Positions 7,227 to 16,439 of a DNA stretch of 55,494 nucleotides are shown here, one piece after another (position 1 is the stretch's first letter; each line of letters opens with the position of its first letter). The stretch spans positions 1 to 55,494 of the forward strand of contig SVCL01000138.1 of assembly GCA_015058405.1 (NCBI GenBank), read 5' to 3'. Origin of the DNA: Clostridium sp. GTDB taxonomy: Bacteria > Bacillota > Clostridia > Clostridiales > Clostridiaceae. The notes beneath the pieces are model-generated. The model searched no databases, was not told the origin of the DNA, and was given only the letters and a program-made list of their open reading frames with translations. The translations under genes and the position numbers were made by a program.

Positions 7227-9167
7227 ATGAATTATAAATTTTTGGGAAAGACATTAGAAGAATGCTTGATAAAAGCAGAAACAGAGTTAAATATAAAAAG
7301 AGATAAATTTAGGTATGAAGTTATAAATGAAGAAAAAGGTTGGTTTAAAAAGAGTTGTACTATAAATGTTGTTTATTCTAAAGAAGAAGAAAAAGATACA
7401 ATAGAAGAATTTAGTGAGGAAAAGAAAATAGTTGCTAATAATATATTATTAGAAAATAATAAAATATTAGTACAAAATGTTGATGAAGAAACAGAATTGA
7501 CTTTGGAGTTTGAAGAGGGAACGTGCATTTATGTTAATGGTAAGGAAGTTCCTAATCTGACTAAGTGTACAATAAAAGATGAAATAACGTATGAAAGTAC
7601 AAAAGAAAATTCACAAAGATTACTGAATCTGGCAATAGATAATAAAAGTATAGAATGTAGAGCTACTATAACCTATATTCCGGAAAAGTTATTTGGTGTT
7701 GTATGTGAAAAAATCGGAGATAGGATAAAGGTTTACCAAAAGATTTCAGATGGAGAACTTCCGCCACTATATTCTAAGGAAGAGATAAGACAAGCTTTAG
7801 CTGAAAAAGGAATTAAATTTGGAATAATTGAAAGTGCTATAACTAAGATATCAGAAGAATTAAATATAGATAATTTACTTATAGCTAAAGGCTTGGAAGC
7901 AATTGATGATGAAGATGATAAATTGAAAGTTAATTTTGAAAAAACAAACAGGAATGTACAAGCTGATTCTGATGAAAAAGTAGATTATAGAAATATGTAT
8001 TCTTTAGCACATGTTAAGGAAGGAGATGTATTAGCAGAGATAGTAATAGGGAAAGAAGGGATTGATGGTAAAAATATATTTGACATGGATATAAAAAGAA
8101 AGATAAAAAAAGAAATAACGTTAAGAGCGGATAATGGATGTAAAGTTGAAGGAAATAAAGTTATAGCAATAACTGAAGGATGTCCATCAGTAAAAGGTGG
8201 AGTTTTCAATGTTAATGAGGTATTGAATATATCTACAGATGTTGATATAAAGAGTGGAAATATTGATTTTTCTGGAGATGTTATAATAAGTAAAAGTGTA
8301 AAAGAAGGGATGGAAGTAAAAGCTGGGAATAGCGTTCTTGTTCAAAAAAACGTTGAAACCGCAACTATAAAAGCTCAAGGTGAAATTACTATTCAAGGAA
8401 GTGCGATTAATTCTAATATAGCTGTTGGCGGGGATGATTTGAATTTACAAAATCATATTAAAGTTTTATCTGAATTGAATAAAGATTTGAATGGTATAGT
8501 GATTGCTGCTAAGGAGATAAGAAAAAGATTAGGAGAGAGTTTATCGAAAACTGATGGAGAGTTAATAAAGCTATTAATTGAAAACAAGTTTAAAAAAGTT
8601 ACAACAAAGGCATTGAAAATTTTAGGTGATAATTACATAAAAAATGACAATGTTGGGTATATAAAGAAGATATTAAAAGAAAAGATTATAGGATATGGTC
8701 CGTTAGGTATAAAGTATTCAGATGAATTGTTCGATTTAATAAAATGTATAGAAAATGAAATAGAAATTGAGAAGAGTAAAACTACTCAACCTGTTGACAT
8801 TTATTTAGGGTATTGCCAAGATATAAAAGCTCAAGGTACAGGAGATATATTTGTAACAGGTAAAGGAGAATATATTTCTGAATTAATTGCTAAAGGTAGT
8901 ATAGAGTTTTTATCTGATGGGGCAGTAGCAAGGGGAGGAGTATTAGAATCTGGGCGTAATATAAAAGCGAAAATAATAGGAAGTGTAGCTGGAGTAACAA
9001 CTACATTAAAAGTACCAAAGGATGGTATTATTACGGCAGATATAGCATACCAAAATAGTGTTTTCGTATTTGGTGAAAGACGATACTTGCTAGAAAATGC
9101 ATCTAAGGATGTTAAAGCATTCGTAAATAAAGATGGAGAAATAGAAGTGGAAAAATTTATACTATAG
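7227..9167 (+). CDS. FapA/DUF342 family protein with Jag-N-like head
   Basis: This 646-residue protein belongs to the FapA (DUF342) family, a large beta-rich polymer-like fold found beside motility and chemotaxis genes. Residues 1 to about 55 resemble the Jag-N domain ('KTLEECLIKAETELNI'). The middle (about 150-400) and end (about 530-640) hold the repetitive, glycine-rich FapA segments such as 'GNIDFSGDVIISKSVKEG' and 'IKAQGTGDIFVTGKGEY'. A charged, probably helical stretch (about 405-520) lies between them. It is the first gene of the operon, 11 bases before cheW. The precise role is unknown; in other bacteria FapA proteins have been linked to flagellar or polar organisation. The start is supported by AGGGG upstream. 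Confidence 0.85.
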   Translation: MNYKFLGKTLEECLIKAETELNIKRDKFRYEVINEEKGWFKKSCTINVVYSKEEEKDTIEEFSEEKKIVANNILLENNKILVQNVDEETELTLEFEEGTCIYVNGKEVPNLTKCTIKDEITYESTKENSQRLLNLAIDNKSIECRATITYIPEKLFGVVCEKIGDRIKVYQKISDGELPPLYSKEEIRQALAEKGIKFGIIESAITKISEELNIDNLLIAKGLEAIDDEDDKLKVNFEKTNRNVQADSDEKVDYRNMYSLAHVKEGDVLAEIVIGKEGIDGKNIFDMDIKRKIKKEITLRADNGCKVEGNKVIAITEGCPSVKGGVFNVNEVLNISTDVDIKSGNIDFSGDVIISKSVKEGMEVKAGNSVLVQKNVETATIKAQGEITIQGSAINSNIAVGGDDLNLQNHIKVLSELNKDLNGIVIAAKEIRKRLGESLSKTDGELIKLLIENKFKKVTTKALKILGDNYIKNDNVGYIKKILKEKIIGYGPLGIKYSDELFDLIKCIENEIEIEKSKTTQPVDIYLGYCQDIKAQGTGDIFVTGKGEYISELIAKGSIEFLSDGAVARGGVLESGRNIKAKIIGSVAGVTTTLKVPKDGIITADIAYQNSVFVFGERRYLLENASKDVKAFVNKDGEIEVEKFIL

Positions 9168-9178
9168 GAGGGTGGATT

Positions 9179-9634
9179 ATGGAAGAAAAGGAAATGAAAA
9201 TTCTTATATTCAGCTTAAATGGTGAACATTATGCTACTGATATTACTGACGTAGAGAGAATACTTGGATATAGTGAGCCAACAAAAATGCCTGATGTCCC
9301 AGAATTTGTTGAAGGTGTAATTAACTATGGCGATGAAATATTACCTATATTAAATCTTAATAAAAAATTTAGATTCTCTAATGACAACAAAATTGACGAT
9401 GAAGAAAAGAAAATTATAGTAATAAAAAGAGTAGAAAATAAATTTGGGGTTATTGTAGATGTTGTTTATGAAGTTACTGATATAAGCAGTGAAATATTTG
9501 AAAAGGCTCCTGAAATAACATCTGCAGTTTCTAAAAATTATATTAAAGGTTTAGTGAAATTAGATGGTAAAATAATTATTCTTCTAGATATAGATAAAGT
9601 ATTATCTGAAGATGAAGAAGAAGAAATTTTCTAG
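9179..9634 (+). CDS. cheW: Chemotaxis coupling protein CheW (first copy)
   Basis: This 151-residue protein is a CheW/SH3-like scaffold that couples chemoreceptors to the kinase CheA at the inner face of the membrane. Seen: 'ILIFSLNGEHYATDITDVERIL' region at the N-terminus, the typical 'MPDVPEFVEGVINY' loop (about residue 38), and 'FGVIVDVVYEVTDI'. The tail is acidic (SEDEEEE). AGGAGGG lies five bases before the ATG. A second, shorter CheW is encoded at 15027, so the operon supplies two coupling proteins that may serve different receptor arrays (inference). Confidence 0.95.
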   Translation: MEEKEMKILIFSLNGEHYATDITDVERILGYSEPTKMPDVPEFVEGVINYGDEILPILNLNKKFRFSNDNKIDDEEKKIIVIKRVENKFGVIVDVVYEVTDISSEIFEKAPEITSAVSKNYIKGLVKLDGKIIILLDIDKVLSEDEEEEIF

Positions 9635-9643
9635 GAGATAAAT

Positions 9644-10126
9644 ATGGGTGAAGTAAAGGTAGGCATAGCTGACTTAAATTTAGTTGTGCATCCCGAAAAG
9701 ATAATGACAATAGGATTGGGTTCTTGCATAGGAATAGCATTATATGATAAAAGTTTAAAGATTGCAGGGCTTGCACATATAATGTTACCTGATAGTACTC
9801 AATTTAAAAATGTAACTCAACCATTAAAATTTGCTGATTTAGCAATTCCTATTTTGATAGAAAAGATGTTGAAAAAAGGGTGTAAAAAGCGCGAATTAGT
9901 AGCTAAAATTGCTGGTGGGGCATCTATGTTTAATTTTTCAGATAAAAGTATGGTAAGCGATATCGGGAAACGCAATGCTGAAGCTGTAAAAAAGGCGTTA
10001 AGTAAACAAGGAATACCGATTTTAGCTGAAAATACAGGAGGTAATAAGGGCAGGACTATGATTTTAGATTCTGAAGATGGAAAAGTGCTGCTGAAAATAG
10101 TTGGTGAAGGTAGTATTACTTTATAA
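9644..10126 (+). CDS. cheD: Chemoreceptor glutamine deamidase CheD
   Basis: CheD deamidates specific glutamines of chemoreceptors and in Gram-positive systems also partners with CheC to adjust adaptation. The 160-residue product has the family catalytic Cys28 within 'GLGSCIGI' and His45 within 'GLAHIMLP', as well as 'KIAGGASMF' and 'GGNKGRTM' motifs. It is nine bases after cheW and eleven before cheB. CheC is encoded downstream in the same operon, so the CheC-CheD pair is complete. Confidence 0.96.
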   Translation: MGEVKVGIADLNLVVHPEKIMTIGLGSCIGIALYDKSLKIAGLAHIMLPDSTQFKNVTQPLKFADLAIPILIEKMLKKGCKKRELVAKIAGGASMFNFSDKSMVSDIGKRNAEAVKKALSKQGIPILAENTGGNKGRTMILDSEDGKVLLKIVGEGSITL

Positions 10127-10137
10127 GGGGTGACATT

Positions 10138-11181
10138 ATGTCAAAAATTAAAGTGGCAATAGTAGATGATTCTGCGTTTATGAGAAGAATAATAGCTGAT
10201 AGCTTAGCAATCCATAATGATATAGAGGTTGTTGCGAAATTTAGAAATGGTAAAGAGCTTATAGATCAATATGAAAAGTATAAACCAGATATAATTACTT
10301 TGGATGTTGAAATGCCTATTATGAATGGGTTGGAAACTTTAAAGATATTAAAGAATAAAAAAATATCTACTCCAGTTATTATGTTAAGTAGTTTAACTAG
10401 TGAGAATTCCGTTCACACAATAGAATGTTTGGCTTTAGGGGCAACTGATTTTGTTGAAAAGCCATCTATAAGTATTATGAAAGATAGTAATATTTTTGGT
10501 AATATTCTGATAGAAAAAATTATAGCTATATCAAAAAGTAAATTAGAATTCAATGAAGACAAAAAGTCTTCGAAAAAAATAAATTATATAATTCATAAGG
10601 CTGAAAAGCCTATTAAGGCAGTTGTTATAGGAGCTTCTACAGGTGGCCCTAGAGCACTTCAAACTGTTTTAACTAAAATAGATGGAAATATTAATGTACC
10701 AATATTTGTGGTTCAACATATGCCAAAAGGATTTACAAAAGCTTTTGCAGAAAGGTTAAATACTCTTTGTGCTTTAAAAGTTGTTGAAGCAGAACATGGA
10801 ATGAAGATAGAGAAGAATACTATTTATATTGCTAAAGGTGGCTATCATATGGTAGTTGGCAAAAATAATGAAATATTATTGAATGAAGAGCCATCTATAT
10901 GGGGTGTAAGACCGGCAGTAGATAAGTTGTTTGAATCTTCAGTACAAGTTTATGGTGGTAATATACTTTCGGCAGTTTTAACTGGGATGGGTCGCGATGG
11001 GGCTCATGGAACAGAAGTGATAAAAGATAATGGTGGGATTACAATTTCAGAAGATAAATCAACTTGTGTTATTTATGGAATGCCAAAAGCAGCGTATGAA
11101 ACTGGAAAAGTTGATATGGTTATAGAATTGCAATCAATTGCTGAAAAAATTAATACTTTGGTAAAAGGGAGTACAATATAG
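10138..11181 (+). CDS. cheB: Receptor methylesterase/response regulator CheB
   Basis: CheB removes methyl groups from chemoreceptor glutamates when phosphorylated by CheA. The 347-residue protein has a receiver domain (about 1-125; acidic pocket VDDS, phospho-acceptor Asp56 in 'ITLDVEMP') and a methylesterase domain (about 155-345). The catalytic triad is visible as Ser167 in 'GASTGGP', His194 in 'VQHMPKGFT' and Asp287 in 'TGMGRDGAHG'. It forms the adaptation pair with the next gene, cheR, which begins two bases after its stop. Confidence 0.97.
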   Translation: MSKIKVAIVDDSAFMRRIIADSLAIHNDIEVVAKFRNGKELIDQYEKYKPDIITLDVEMPIMNGLETLKILKNKKISTPVIMLSSLTSENSVHTIECLALGATDFVEKPSISIMKDSNIFGNILIEKIIAISKSKLEFNEDKKSSKKINYIIHKAEKPIKAVVIGASTGGPRALQTVLTKIDGNINVPIFVVQHMPKGFTKAFAERLNTLCALKVVEAEHGMKIEKNTIYIAKGGYHMVVGKNNEILLNEEPSIWGVRPAVDKLFESSVQVYGGNILSAVLTGMGRDGAHGTEVIKDNGGITISEDKSTCVIYGMPKAAYETGKVDMVIELQSIAEKINTLVKGSTI

Positions 11182-11183
11182 AT

Positions 11184-11951
11184 ATGGATTTTGAAGAATT
11201 TCATAAGTGGATACATCGAGAACTTGGTATTAACCTTTCTGCGTATAAACCAGAACAATTACATAGAAGGATAAAAAGTTTGATGAGTAGAATAGGTGTT
11301 AACACCTTAGAAGAATATACACAGCTTATAAAAAGGGATGAAGATCAAAAACAAAGGTTTTTAGATTTTATAACTATAAATGTTACTGAATTTTTTAGAA
11401 ATCCTGAATTATTTAAAGAATTAGAAGAAGTTTTAGAAAAGGAAGTTCTACTTAAAAATAATACTTTGAAAATTTGGAGTGCTGCTTGTTCTATTGGTTG
11501 TGAACCCTATACTTTAGCTATAATTTTAGATAAAATTAGCAAAGGAAAAAAACATCAAATATTGGCGACAGATATTGATAATACTATTCTTACTAAGGCT
11601 AAAAAAGGTGAGTATACTCAAAGCGAAGTAAAGAATGTTAAGGTGCAAGATTTGCAAAAATATTTTATGAAGCAAGATGATAAGTATTATATTAACGAAG
11701 AAATAAAATCTATGGTAACATTAAAAAAGCATGATTTAATTTTGGGTAATTATGAAAAAGATTTCGATTTAATAGTTTGCAGAAATGTTGTAATCTATTT
11801 TAATAATGATGTAAAAAATGAAATATATAAAAAGTTTAGCGAATCATTAAAAACAGGTGGTTTATTATTTGTAGGTGCTACAGAAAGTATTTATAATTAT
11901 AAAGAATTTGGTTTTGAGAAAGCTTCTACTTTTATTTATAGAAAATTATAG
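11184..11951 (+). CDS. cheR: Receptor methyltransferase CheR
   Basis: CheR methylates chemoreceptor glutamates using S-adenosylmethionine. The 255-residue product has the N-terminal helical domain (about 1-70), 'NVTEFFRNPELF', the SAM-binding loop 'WSAACSIGCEPYTLA' and 'FDLIVCRNVVIYF'. The SAM loop normally reads GEEPY; here residue 106 is Cys (G-C-E-P-Y), which is unusual, though the adjacent Glu107 is kept. The start codon lies two bases after cheB with only a distant GGGAG, so translation is probably coupled to cheB. Confidence 0.95.
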   Translation: MDFEEFHKWIHRELGINLSAYKPEQLHRRIKSLMSRIGVNTLEEYTQLIKRDEDQKQRFLDFITINVTEFFRNPELFKELEEVLEKEVLLKNNTLKIWSAACSIGCEPYTLAIILDKISKGKKHQILATDIDNTILTKAKKGEYTQSEVKNVKVQDLQKYFMKQDDKYYINEEIKSMVTLKKHDLILGNYEKDFDLIVCRNVVIYFNNDVKNEIYKKFSESLKTGGLLFVGATESIYNYKEFGFEKASTFIYRKL

Positions 11952-11964
11952 GGAGGAATTTTAT

Positions 11965-13989
11965 ATGGATACATCTCAATATATGAATATGTTTTTAGAA
12001 GAATCAATGGATAATTTACAAACATTGAATGAATCACTTTTAGACTTGGAACAAGATCCAACTGATGTGGATAAGTTAAATGAAATATTTAGAGTAGCAC
12101 ATACTATAAAGGGAATGGCTGCTACTATGGGATTTAGTGATATTGCAGAACTTACACATAAGATGGAAGATGTACTATCTAAGTTTAGAGAAGGAGAATT
12201 AAAGGTAACACAAGAAGTTGTAACAGTTTTATTTGACTGCCTAGATACTTTGGAAAAGATGGTTACTAATGTAGAAGAAGGAATAGAAGAGCCTGTTGAT
12301 ATAGAGCCTATAATGGATTCTTTAAATAGTATAGCTCATAGTTCAGATAATGCTGATGAAAAAGTTGAACCTGAAAAAAACACTAATAATAGTGATGTTA
12401 AAGATAGACTAATTGAATTAAATGAATATGATATATCAGTTATAAAGCAAGCTCAAGAAAAAGGCTTTAATGCTATTGAGATTAAAATATCTTTAAGTGA
12501 AGATACTTTATTGAAATCTGCTAGAGCATTCTTAATCGTTAAGGATTTAGAAGAGATTGGTGAAATAGTTAAATCAATACCTGAAACAGAATCAATTGAA
12601 AATGAAGATTTTGACTTACAACTATCATTTGTATTAGTAACTCATAATACAGAAGAAGAAGTGAAAAACTTAGTAGAAGGTATTTCAGAAGTAAGACGTG
12701 TGGAAATTCAAACTGTAGATTTTACAAATGAAGCACCAGTAGAAGAACAAAAAGAAGAAAGTAAAGAAGAAGTTAAACCTAAAAATATAGTTGAGGAAAA
12801 GAAACCAGCAGCTAAGAAACCAGCTAAAAAACCAGCTGTTAAAAAGGAAGGTCATAAAAAGACTCATCAATCTGTAAGAGTTGACCTTGAAAGAATAGAT
12901 AAGCTTATGAATATGGTTTCGGAACTTGTAATTTATAGAACAAGATTAGAACAAATCGTTTTAAATTATAAGTCACCAGAATTATCGGAAACATTAGAAC
13001 AAGTTGGTAGAACAACAACTGATCTTCAAGATTTAGTAATGAAGATAAGAATGTTACCTTTAGATACAGTGTTTAATAGATTCCCAAGAATGATTAGAGA
13101 CGTTTCAGTAGAGTTAAATAAGGAAATTAACTTTATCATAGAAGGGGCAGATACTGAATTAGATAGAACAGTAATTGATGAAATTGGTGAACCATTAATT
13201 CACTTATTAAGAAATGCGGCTGACCATGGAATTGAATCTAAGGAAGAAAGAATTGCAGCAGGTAAAGATGCTGTAGGTACAGTAAAACTTATTGCATACC
13301 AAGAAGGTACAAAAGCGTTAATTAAGGTTATTGATGATGGTGCTGGTATAAATGTTGAAAAGGTAAGAGCTAAAGCTGAAAAAGTAGGTATAAATACTGA
13401 AGGATTAAGTGAAAATGAAATTAAAAATTTAATTTTTGCTCAAGGATTTAGTACTAATGAAGTAGTAACAGACATTTCAGGTAGAGGAGTTGGAATGGAT
13501 GTTGTTAAAACTAAGATTTCTTCATTAGGTGGTACAGTAGACTTAATAAGTGAAGAAGGTAAGGGATCTACATTCATAATTCAATTACCATTAACACTTC
13601 AAATTATTCAAGCTTTACTTGTAAATGTAGGAGACGAAACTTTAGCTATATCACTTGGATTTATAGATAGAGTAATTGACTATAAGGAAGAAAATATTAA
13701 GAAGACTAATGGTAAAGAGGTTATTGTATATAGAGATAGCGTAATCCCACTAGTTAGACTTAATGAGAGACTTGACATTAAAGCAGATGACAGTGCAAAG
13801 AAATTTGTTATCATAGTAAATGTTGGAGATAAGACTGTTGGTTTATTAGTAGATTCATTATTAGGACAACAAGAAATTGTTATTAAACCATTAGGAAAAA
13901 CATTAAAATCTCTTAAGGAATATATTGGAGCAACTATATTAGGAAATGGATTGGTTACATTAATACTTGATGTAGGTGCATTAATATAA
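11965..13989 (+). CDS. cheA: Chemotaxis histidine kinase CheA
   Basis: CheA is the receptor-controlled histidine kinase that phosphorylates CheY and CheB. The 674-residue product shows the HPt domain with phospho-His46 in 'VAHTIKGMAATMG', a P2-like region, a linker rich in Lys, Pro and Ala (about 270-300), the dimerisation domain, the ATPase domain ('HLLRNAADHGIE', 'DDGAGIN', 'GRGVGMDVV') and a C-terminal CheW-like regulatory domain. The frame is open from 11875, inside cheR, but GGGAGG at 11951-11956 and homology to the usual N-terminus place the start at 11965. Confidence 0.97.
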   Translation: MDTSQYMNMFLEESMDNLQTLNESLLDLEQDPTDVDKLNEIFRVAHTIKGMAATMGFSDIAELTHKMEDVLSKFREGELKVTQEVVTVLFDCLDTLEKMVTNVEEGIEEPVDIEPIMDSLNSIAHSSDNADEKVEPEKNTNNSDVKDRLIELNEYDISVIKQAQEKGFNAIEIKISLSEDTLLKSARAFLIVKDLEEIGEIVKSIPETESIENEDFDLQLSFVLVTHNTEEEVKNLVEGISEVRRVEIQTVDFTNEAPVEEQKEESKEEVKPKNIVEEKKPAAKKPAKKPAVKKEGHKKTHQSVRVDLERIDKLMNMVSELVIYRTRLEQIVLNYKSPELSETLEQVGRTTTDLQDLVMKIRMLPLDTVFNRFPRMIRDVSVELNKEINFIIEGADTELDRTVIDEIGEPLIHLLRNAADHGIESKEERIAAGKDAVGTVKLIAYQEGTKALIKVIDDGAGINVEKVRAKAEKVGINTEGLSENEIKNLIFAQGFSTNEVVTDISGRGVGMDVVKTKISSLGGTVDLISEEGKGSTFIIQLPLTLQIIQALLVNVGDETLAISLGFIDRVIDYKEENIKKTNGKEVIVYRDSVIPLVRLNERLDIKADDSAKKFVIIVNVGDKTVGLLVDSLLGQQEIVIKPLGKTLKSLKEYIGATILGNGLVTLILDVGALI

Positions 13990-14014
13990 TAATATATTAT
14001 AAGGGAGGGATTGT

Positions 14015-14614
14015 ATGAAACAAAATCAATTTAGCACTATGCAGATGGATGCATTAAAAGAGGTATCTAATATAGGAACAGGAAATGCAGCTACTGCACT
14101 ATCCATGATGTTAGGAAAAAAAATTGATATGACAGTGCCTTCTGTTAACCTTATTGAATTTACTACGTTAATTGATAATGTTGGTGAAAGAGAAGGTGCA
14201 GGAATTATCGTTAGAGTATTAGGTGATATTCCCGGAAATATATTAATTGTATTAGATAAAGAAGTGGCTTTTAATATGATTGAGTTATTAACAGGAATGG
14301 AAACAGTGGAATTCACAGAGATGGGCAAATCAGCTTTGTGTGAAATTGGAAATATACTTTCGGGTGCATATATGAATGCTATTTCACAATTTACAGGACT
14401 TAATGCAATAGCATCAGTTCCGGCTATAACTTATGATATGTTGAGTGCAATACTCGCAACAACTTTTATGGAATCTGGTCAATATGATGAATATATACTG
14501 GATATAGAAACTGTATTTTTAAATGAAGATAAGGAAAATGTAGGATTACATTTTTATTATATACCAGTACCAGGTTCATTAGAAAAAATATTAGAAATTA
14601 TAGGACTAAATTAA
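14015..14614 (+). CDS. cheC: CheY-P phosphatase CheC
   Basis: CheC dephosphorylates CheY-P weakly and binds CheD to tune receptor adaptation. The 199-residue product has both family active-site motifs, 'ALKEVSNIGTGNAATAL' near residue 10 and 'SALCEIGNILSGAYMNAI' near residue 107, each with the Glu and Asn pair needed for phosphatase activity. A strong GGGAGGG precedes the ATG. FliY downstream carries a related phosphatase domain, so two CheY-P sinks are encoded in the operon. Confidence 0.95.
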   Translation: MKQNQFSTMQMDALKEVSNIGTGNAATALSMMLGKKIDMTVPSVNLIEFTTLIDNVGEREGAGIIVRVLGDIPGNILIVLDKEVAFNMIELLTGMETVEFTEMGKSALCEIGNILSGAYMNAISQFTGLNAIASVPAITYDMLSAILATTFMESGQYDEYILDIETVFLNEDKENVGLHFYYIPVPGSLEKILEIIGLN

Positions 14615-14631
14615 TTGGAGGTATGAGAAAA

Positions 14632-14991
14632 ATGGCAAAGGTATTAATTGTAGATGATGCAGCTTTCATGAGAATGATGATTAAAGATATCCTTGAAAAG
14701 AATGGATTTGAGGTAGTAGGAGAAGCAAGTAACGGTATTGTTGCTGTAGATTTATATAAAAAGGAAAAACCAGATGTAGTAACTATGGATATTACTATGC
14801 CAGACATGGATGGAATTGAAGCTGTTAAGGCAATAAAAGAATTTGATCCAGCAGCAAAGGTAATTATGTGTTCAGCAATGGGTCAACAATCAATGGTTAT
14901 GGACGCTATAAAAGCAGGAGCAAAAGATTTTATAGTTAAGCCATTCCAAGCAGATAGAGTTCTTGAAGCTATTAACAAAGTAATTGGATAA
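14632..14991 (+). CDS. cheY: Chemotaxis response regulator CheY
   Basis: This single-domain receiver (119 residues) carries the signal from CheA to the flagellar switch. Visible residues are the acidic pair in 'IVDDAAFMR', phospho-acceptor Asp53 in 'VTMDITMPDMDG', the Ser in 'MCSAMGQ' and the Lys in 'FIVKPFQ'. An in-frame ATG at 14623 touches the GGAGGT at 14617-14622 and so cannot use it; the ATG at 14632 is spaced correctly. Its switch targets FliM and FliY are encoded just downstream. Confidence 0.96.
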   Translation: MAKVLIVDDAAFMRMMIKDILEKNGFEVVGEASNGIVAVDLYKKEKPDVVTMDITMPDMDGIEAVKAIKEFDPAAKVIMCSAMGQQSMVMDAIKAGAKDFIVKPFQADRVLEAINKVIG

Positions 14992-15026
14992 TAGATATAA
15001 AGACTATGGATTAGGAGGCGAATTGA

Positions 15027-15422
15027 GTGCAAATAGTAGCATTTAAGTTAGGAGACGAACATTTTGCGGTTGAAACTGAAAAAGTTCAAAACATTACAGA
15101 TATAATGGGGATAACAATAGTGCCAAAAGCTCCGGCTTATATTAAAGGATTAATAAATTTAAGGGGAAATATAAAGTCTTTAGTAGACATTAATTTATTA
15201 TTAAATGTTAACTCAGATAATGAGCAACAAAACATAATAATTTTAACAGTTGAAGATGAAGAAATAGGTATTACTGTTGATGAGGTTGAAGAAGTTTTAG
15301 ATATAGAAGAAAGTTCTATTCAAAAAATGGATAATGAGCAATCAAACTCATATATAAAGGGAATACTTAATTATGATGATAAATTATTAACGATAATAGA
15401 TATAGATAAGCTTTTAAATTAA
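15027..15422 (+). CDS. cheW: Chemotaxis coupling protein CheW (second copy)
   Basis: This 131-residue CheW-domain protein begins at a GTG six bases after AGGAGGCG. It starts directly with 'QIVAFKLGDEHFAVETEKV', then has 'VPKAPAYIKGLINLRGN' and 'IGITVDEVEEVLDI', the classic CheW signatures. It is closer to canonical CheW than the copy at 9179, which has a less typical 'INYGDEILP' loop. Located between cheY and fliM. Confidence 0.95.
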   Translation: MQIVAFKLGDEHFAVETEKVQNITDIMGITIVPKAPAYIKGLINLRGNIKSLVDINLLLNVNSDNEQQNIIILTVEDEEIGITVDEVEEVLDIEESSIQKMDNEQSNSYIKGILNYDDKLLTIIDIDKLLN

Positions 15423-15443
15423 TTATAGGAAAGAGGGAGAAGT

Positions 15444-16439
15444 ATGGCAGATGTTTTATCCCAAAGTGAGATAGATGCATTGTTATCTGCCTTGTCTACA
15501 GGAGAACTAGAACCTGAACAGGTGTCAAAAGAAGAAGAAAAGCATAAAGTTAAGGTTTACGACTTTAGAAGTCCACAAAAGTTCTCAAAAGATCACATAA
15601 GAACCCTAGAGTTAATTCATGATAATTATGCAAGAATAATATCGAATTATCTTACTGCACAAGTAAGGGTTAATGTAAAGGCTAAGGTAGAGACTGTAGA
15701 GCAGATAACTTATGAGGAATTCATTCATTCTATACAGAATCCAACAATTATGACTCTATTTAAAATGCCACCATTAACAGGAACAATATTATTTGAAACA
15801 AACCCTCAATTTTCTTTTAGGGTTATAGATATTCTTCTAGGTGGAACTGGTGAAAGACAGGTAGTAAGTAAAGAATTTTCAGACATAGATAAAAATATAA
15901 TGAAGCAAATTACAACAGGTCTGATTCATGGATTGAAGCTAGCTTGGGAAGATATATTAGAAGTAGAACCTGAAGTTGAAACAATTGAAACAAATCCGGC
16001 TATGAATCAAACTTTAGCACCAAATGAACCGGTAGCACTTATAACTTTTTCGGTAGAAATGGGAAAGAATAATACATATGTAAATTTATGTATACCATAT
16101 TTATCTTTAGAGAAAGTATTAGATAAGTTAGTTGTACAATATTGGTTCCAAAATGAAGATGATGGCTTAATGGAAGAGTCTAGAGAAAGATTAGAAAAAG
16201 GATTAAATCCTGTAGAAATATCATTATCGGCAGAACTTGGTAAGGCAGAAATTAGTATTGATAATTTCTTAAAATTGGGAGCAGGAGATATAATTAAATT
16301 AGATAATAAGTGTACTAATCCTATAAGGTTATACGTTGAAGATAAAGAATGTTATTACGCACAACCAGGAATTATAGGAAAAAATATTGGAGTATCTGTA
16401 TTGGATATTATAGATAAGGATGTGAATGAGTATGAGTAA
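15444..16439 (+). CDS. fliM: Flagellar motor switch protein FliM
   Basis: FliM is the C-ring protein that binds CheY-P and links FliG to FliN/FliY. The 331-residue product has the N-terminal CheY-binding peptide 'LSQSEIDALL', the middle CheC-like domain with 'LTGTILFETNPQFSFRVIDILLGG', and a C-terminal SpoA/FliN-like domain ('LSAELGKAEISIDNFLKLGAGDII'). Length is normal. The 3' end overlaps the start of fliY by 14 bases (8 if the second ATG is used). Confidence 0.97.
   Translation: MADVLSQSEIDALLSALSTGELEPEQVSKEEEKHKVKVYDFRSPQKFSKDHIRTLELIHDNYARIISNYLTAQVRVNVKAKVETVEQITYEEFIHSIQNPTIMTLFKMPPLTGTILFETNPQFSFRVIDILLGGTGERQVVSKEFSDIDKNIMKQITTGLIHGLKLAWEDILEVEPEVETIETNPAMNQTLAPNEPVALITFSVEMGKNNTYVNLCIPYLSLEKVLDKLVVQYWFQNEDDGLMEESRERLEKGLNPVEISLSAELGKAEISIDNFLKLGAGDIIKLDNKCTNPIRLYVEDKECYYAQPGIIGKNIGVSVLDIIDKDVNEYE

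Noticed and set aside
11875..11964. Thirty extra N-terminal codons for CheA reaching into cheR
   Set aside because: They overlap cheR, are Leu/Ile-rich nonsense, and the ribosome site and HPt domain fit 11965.
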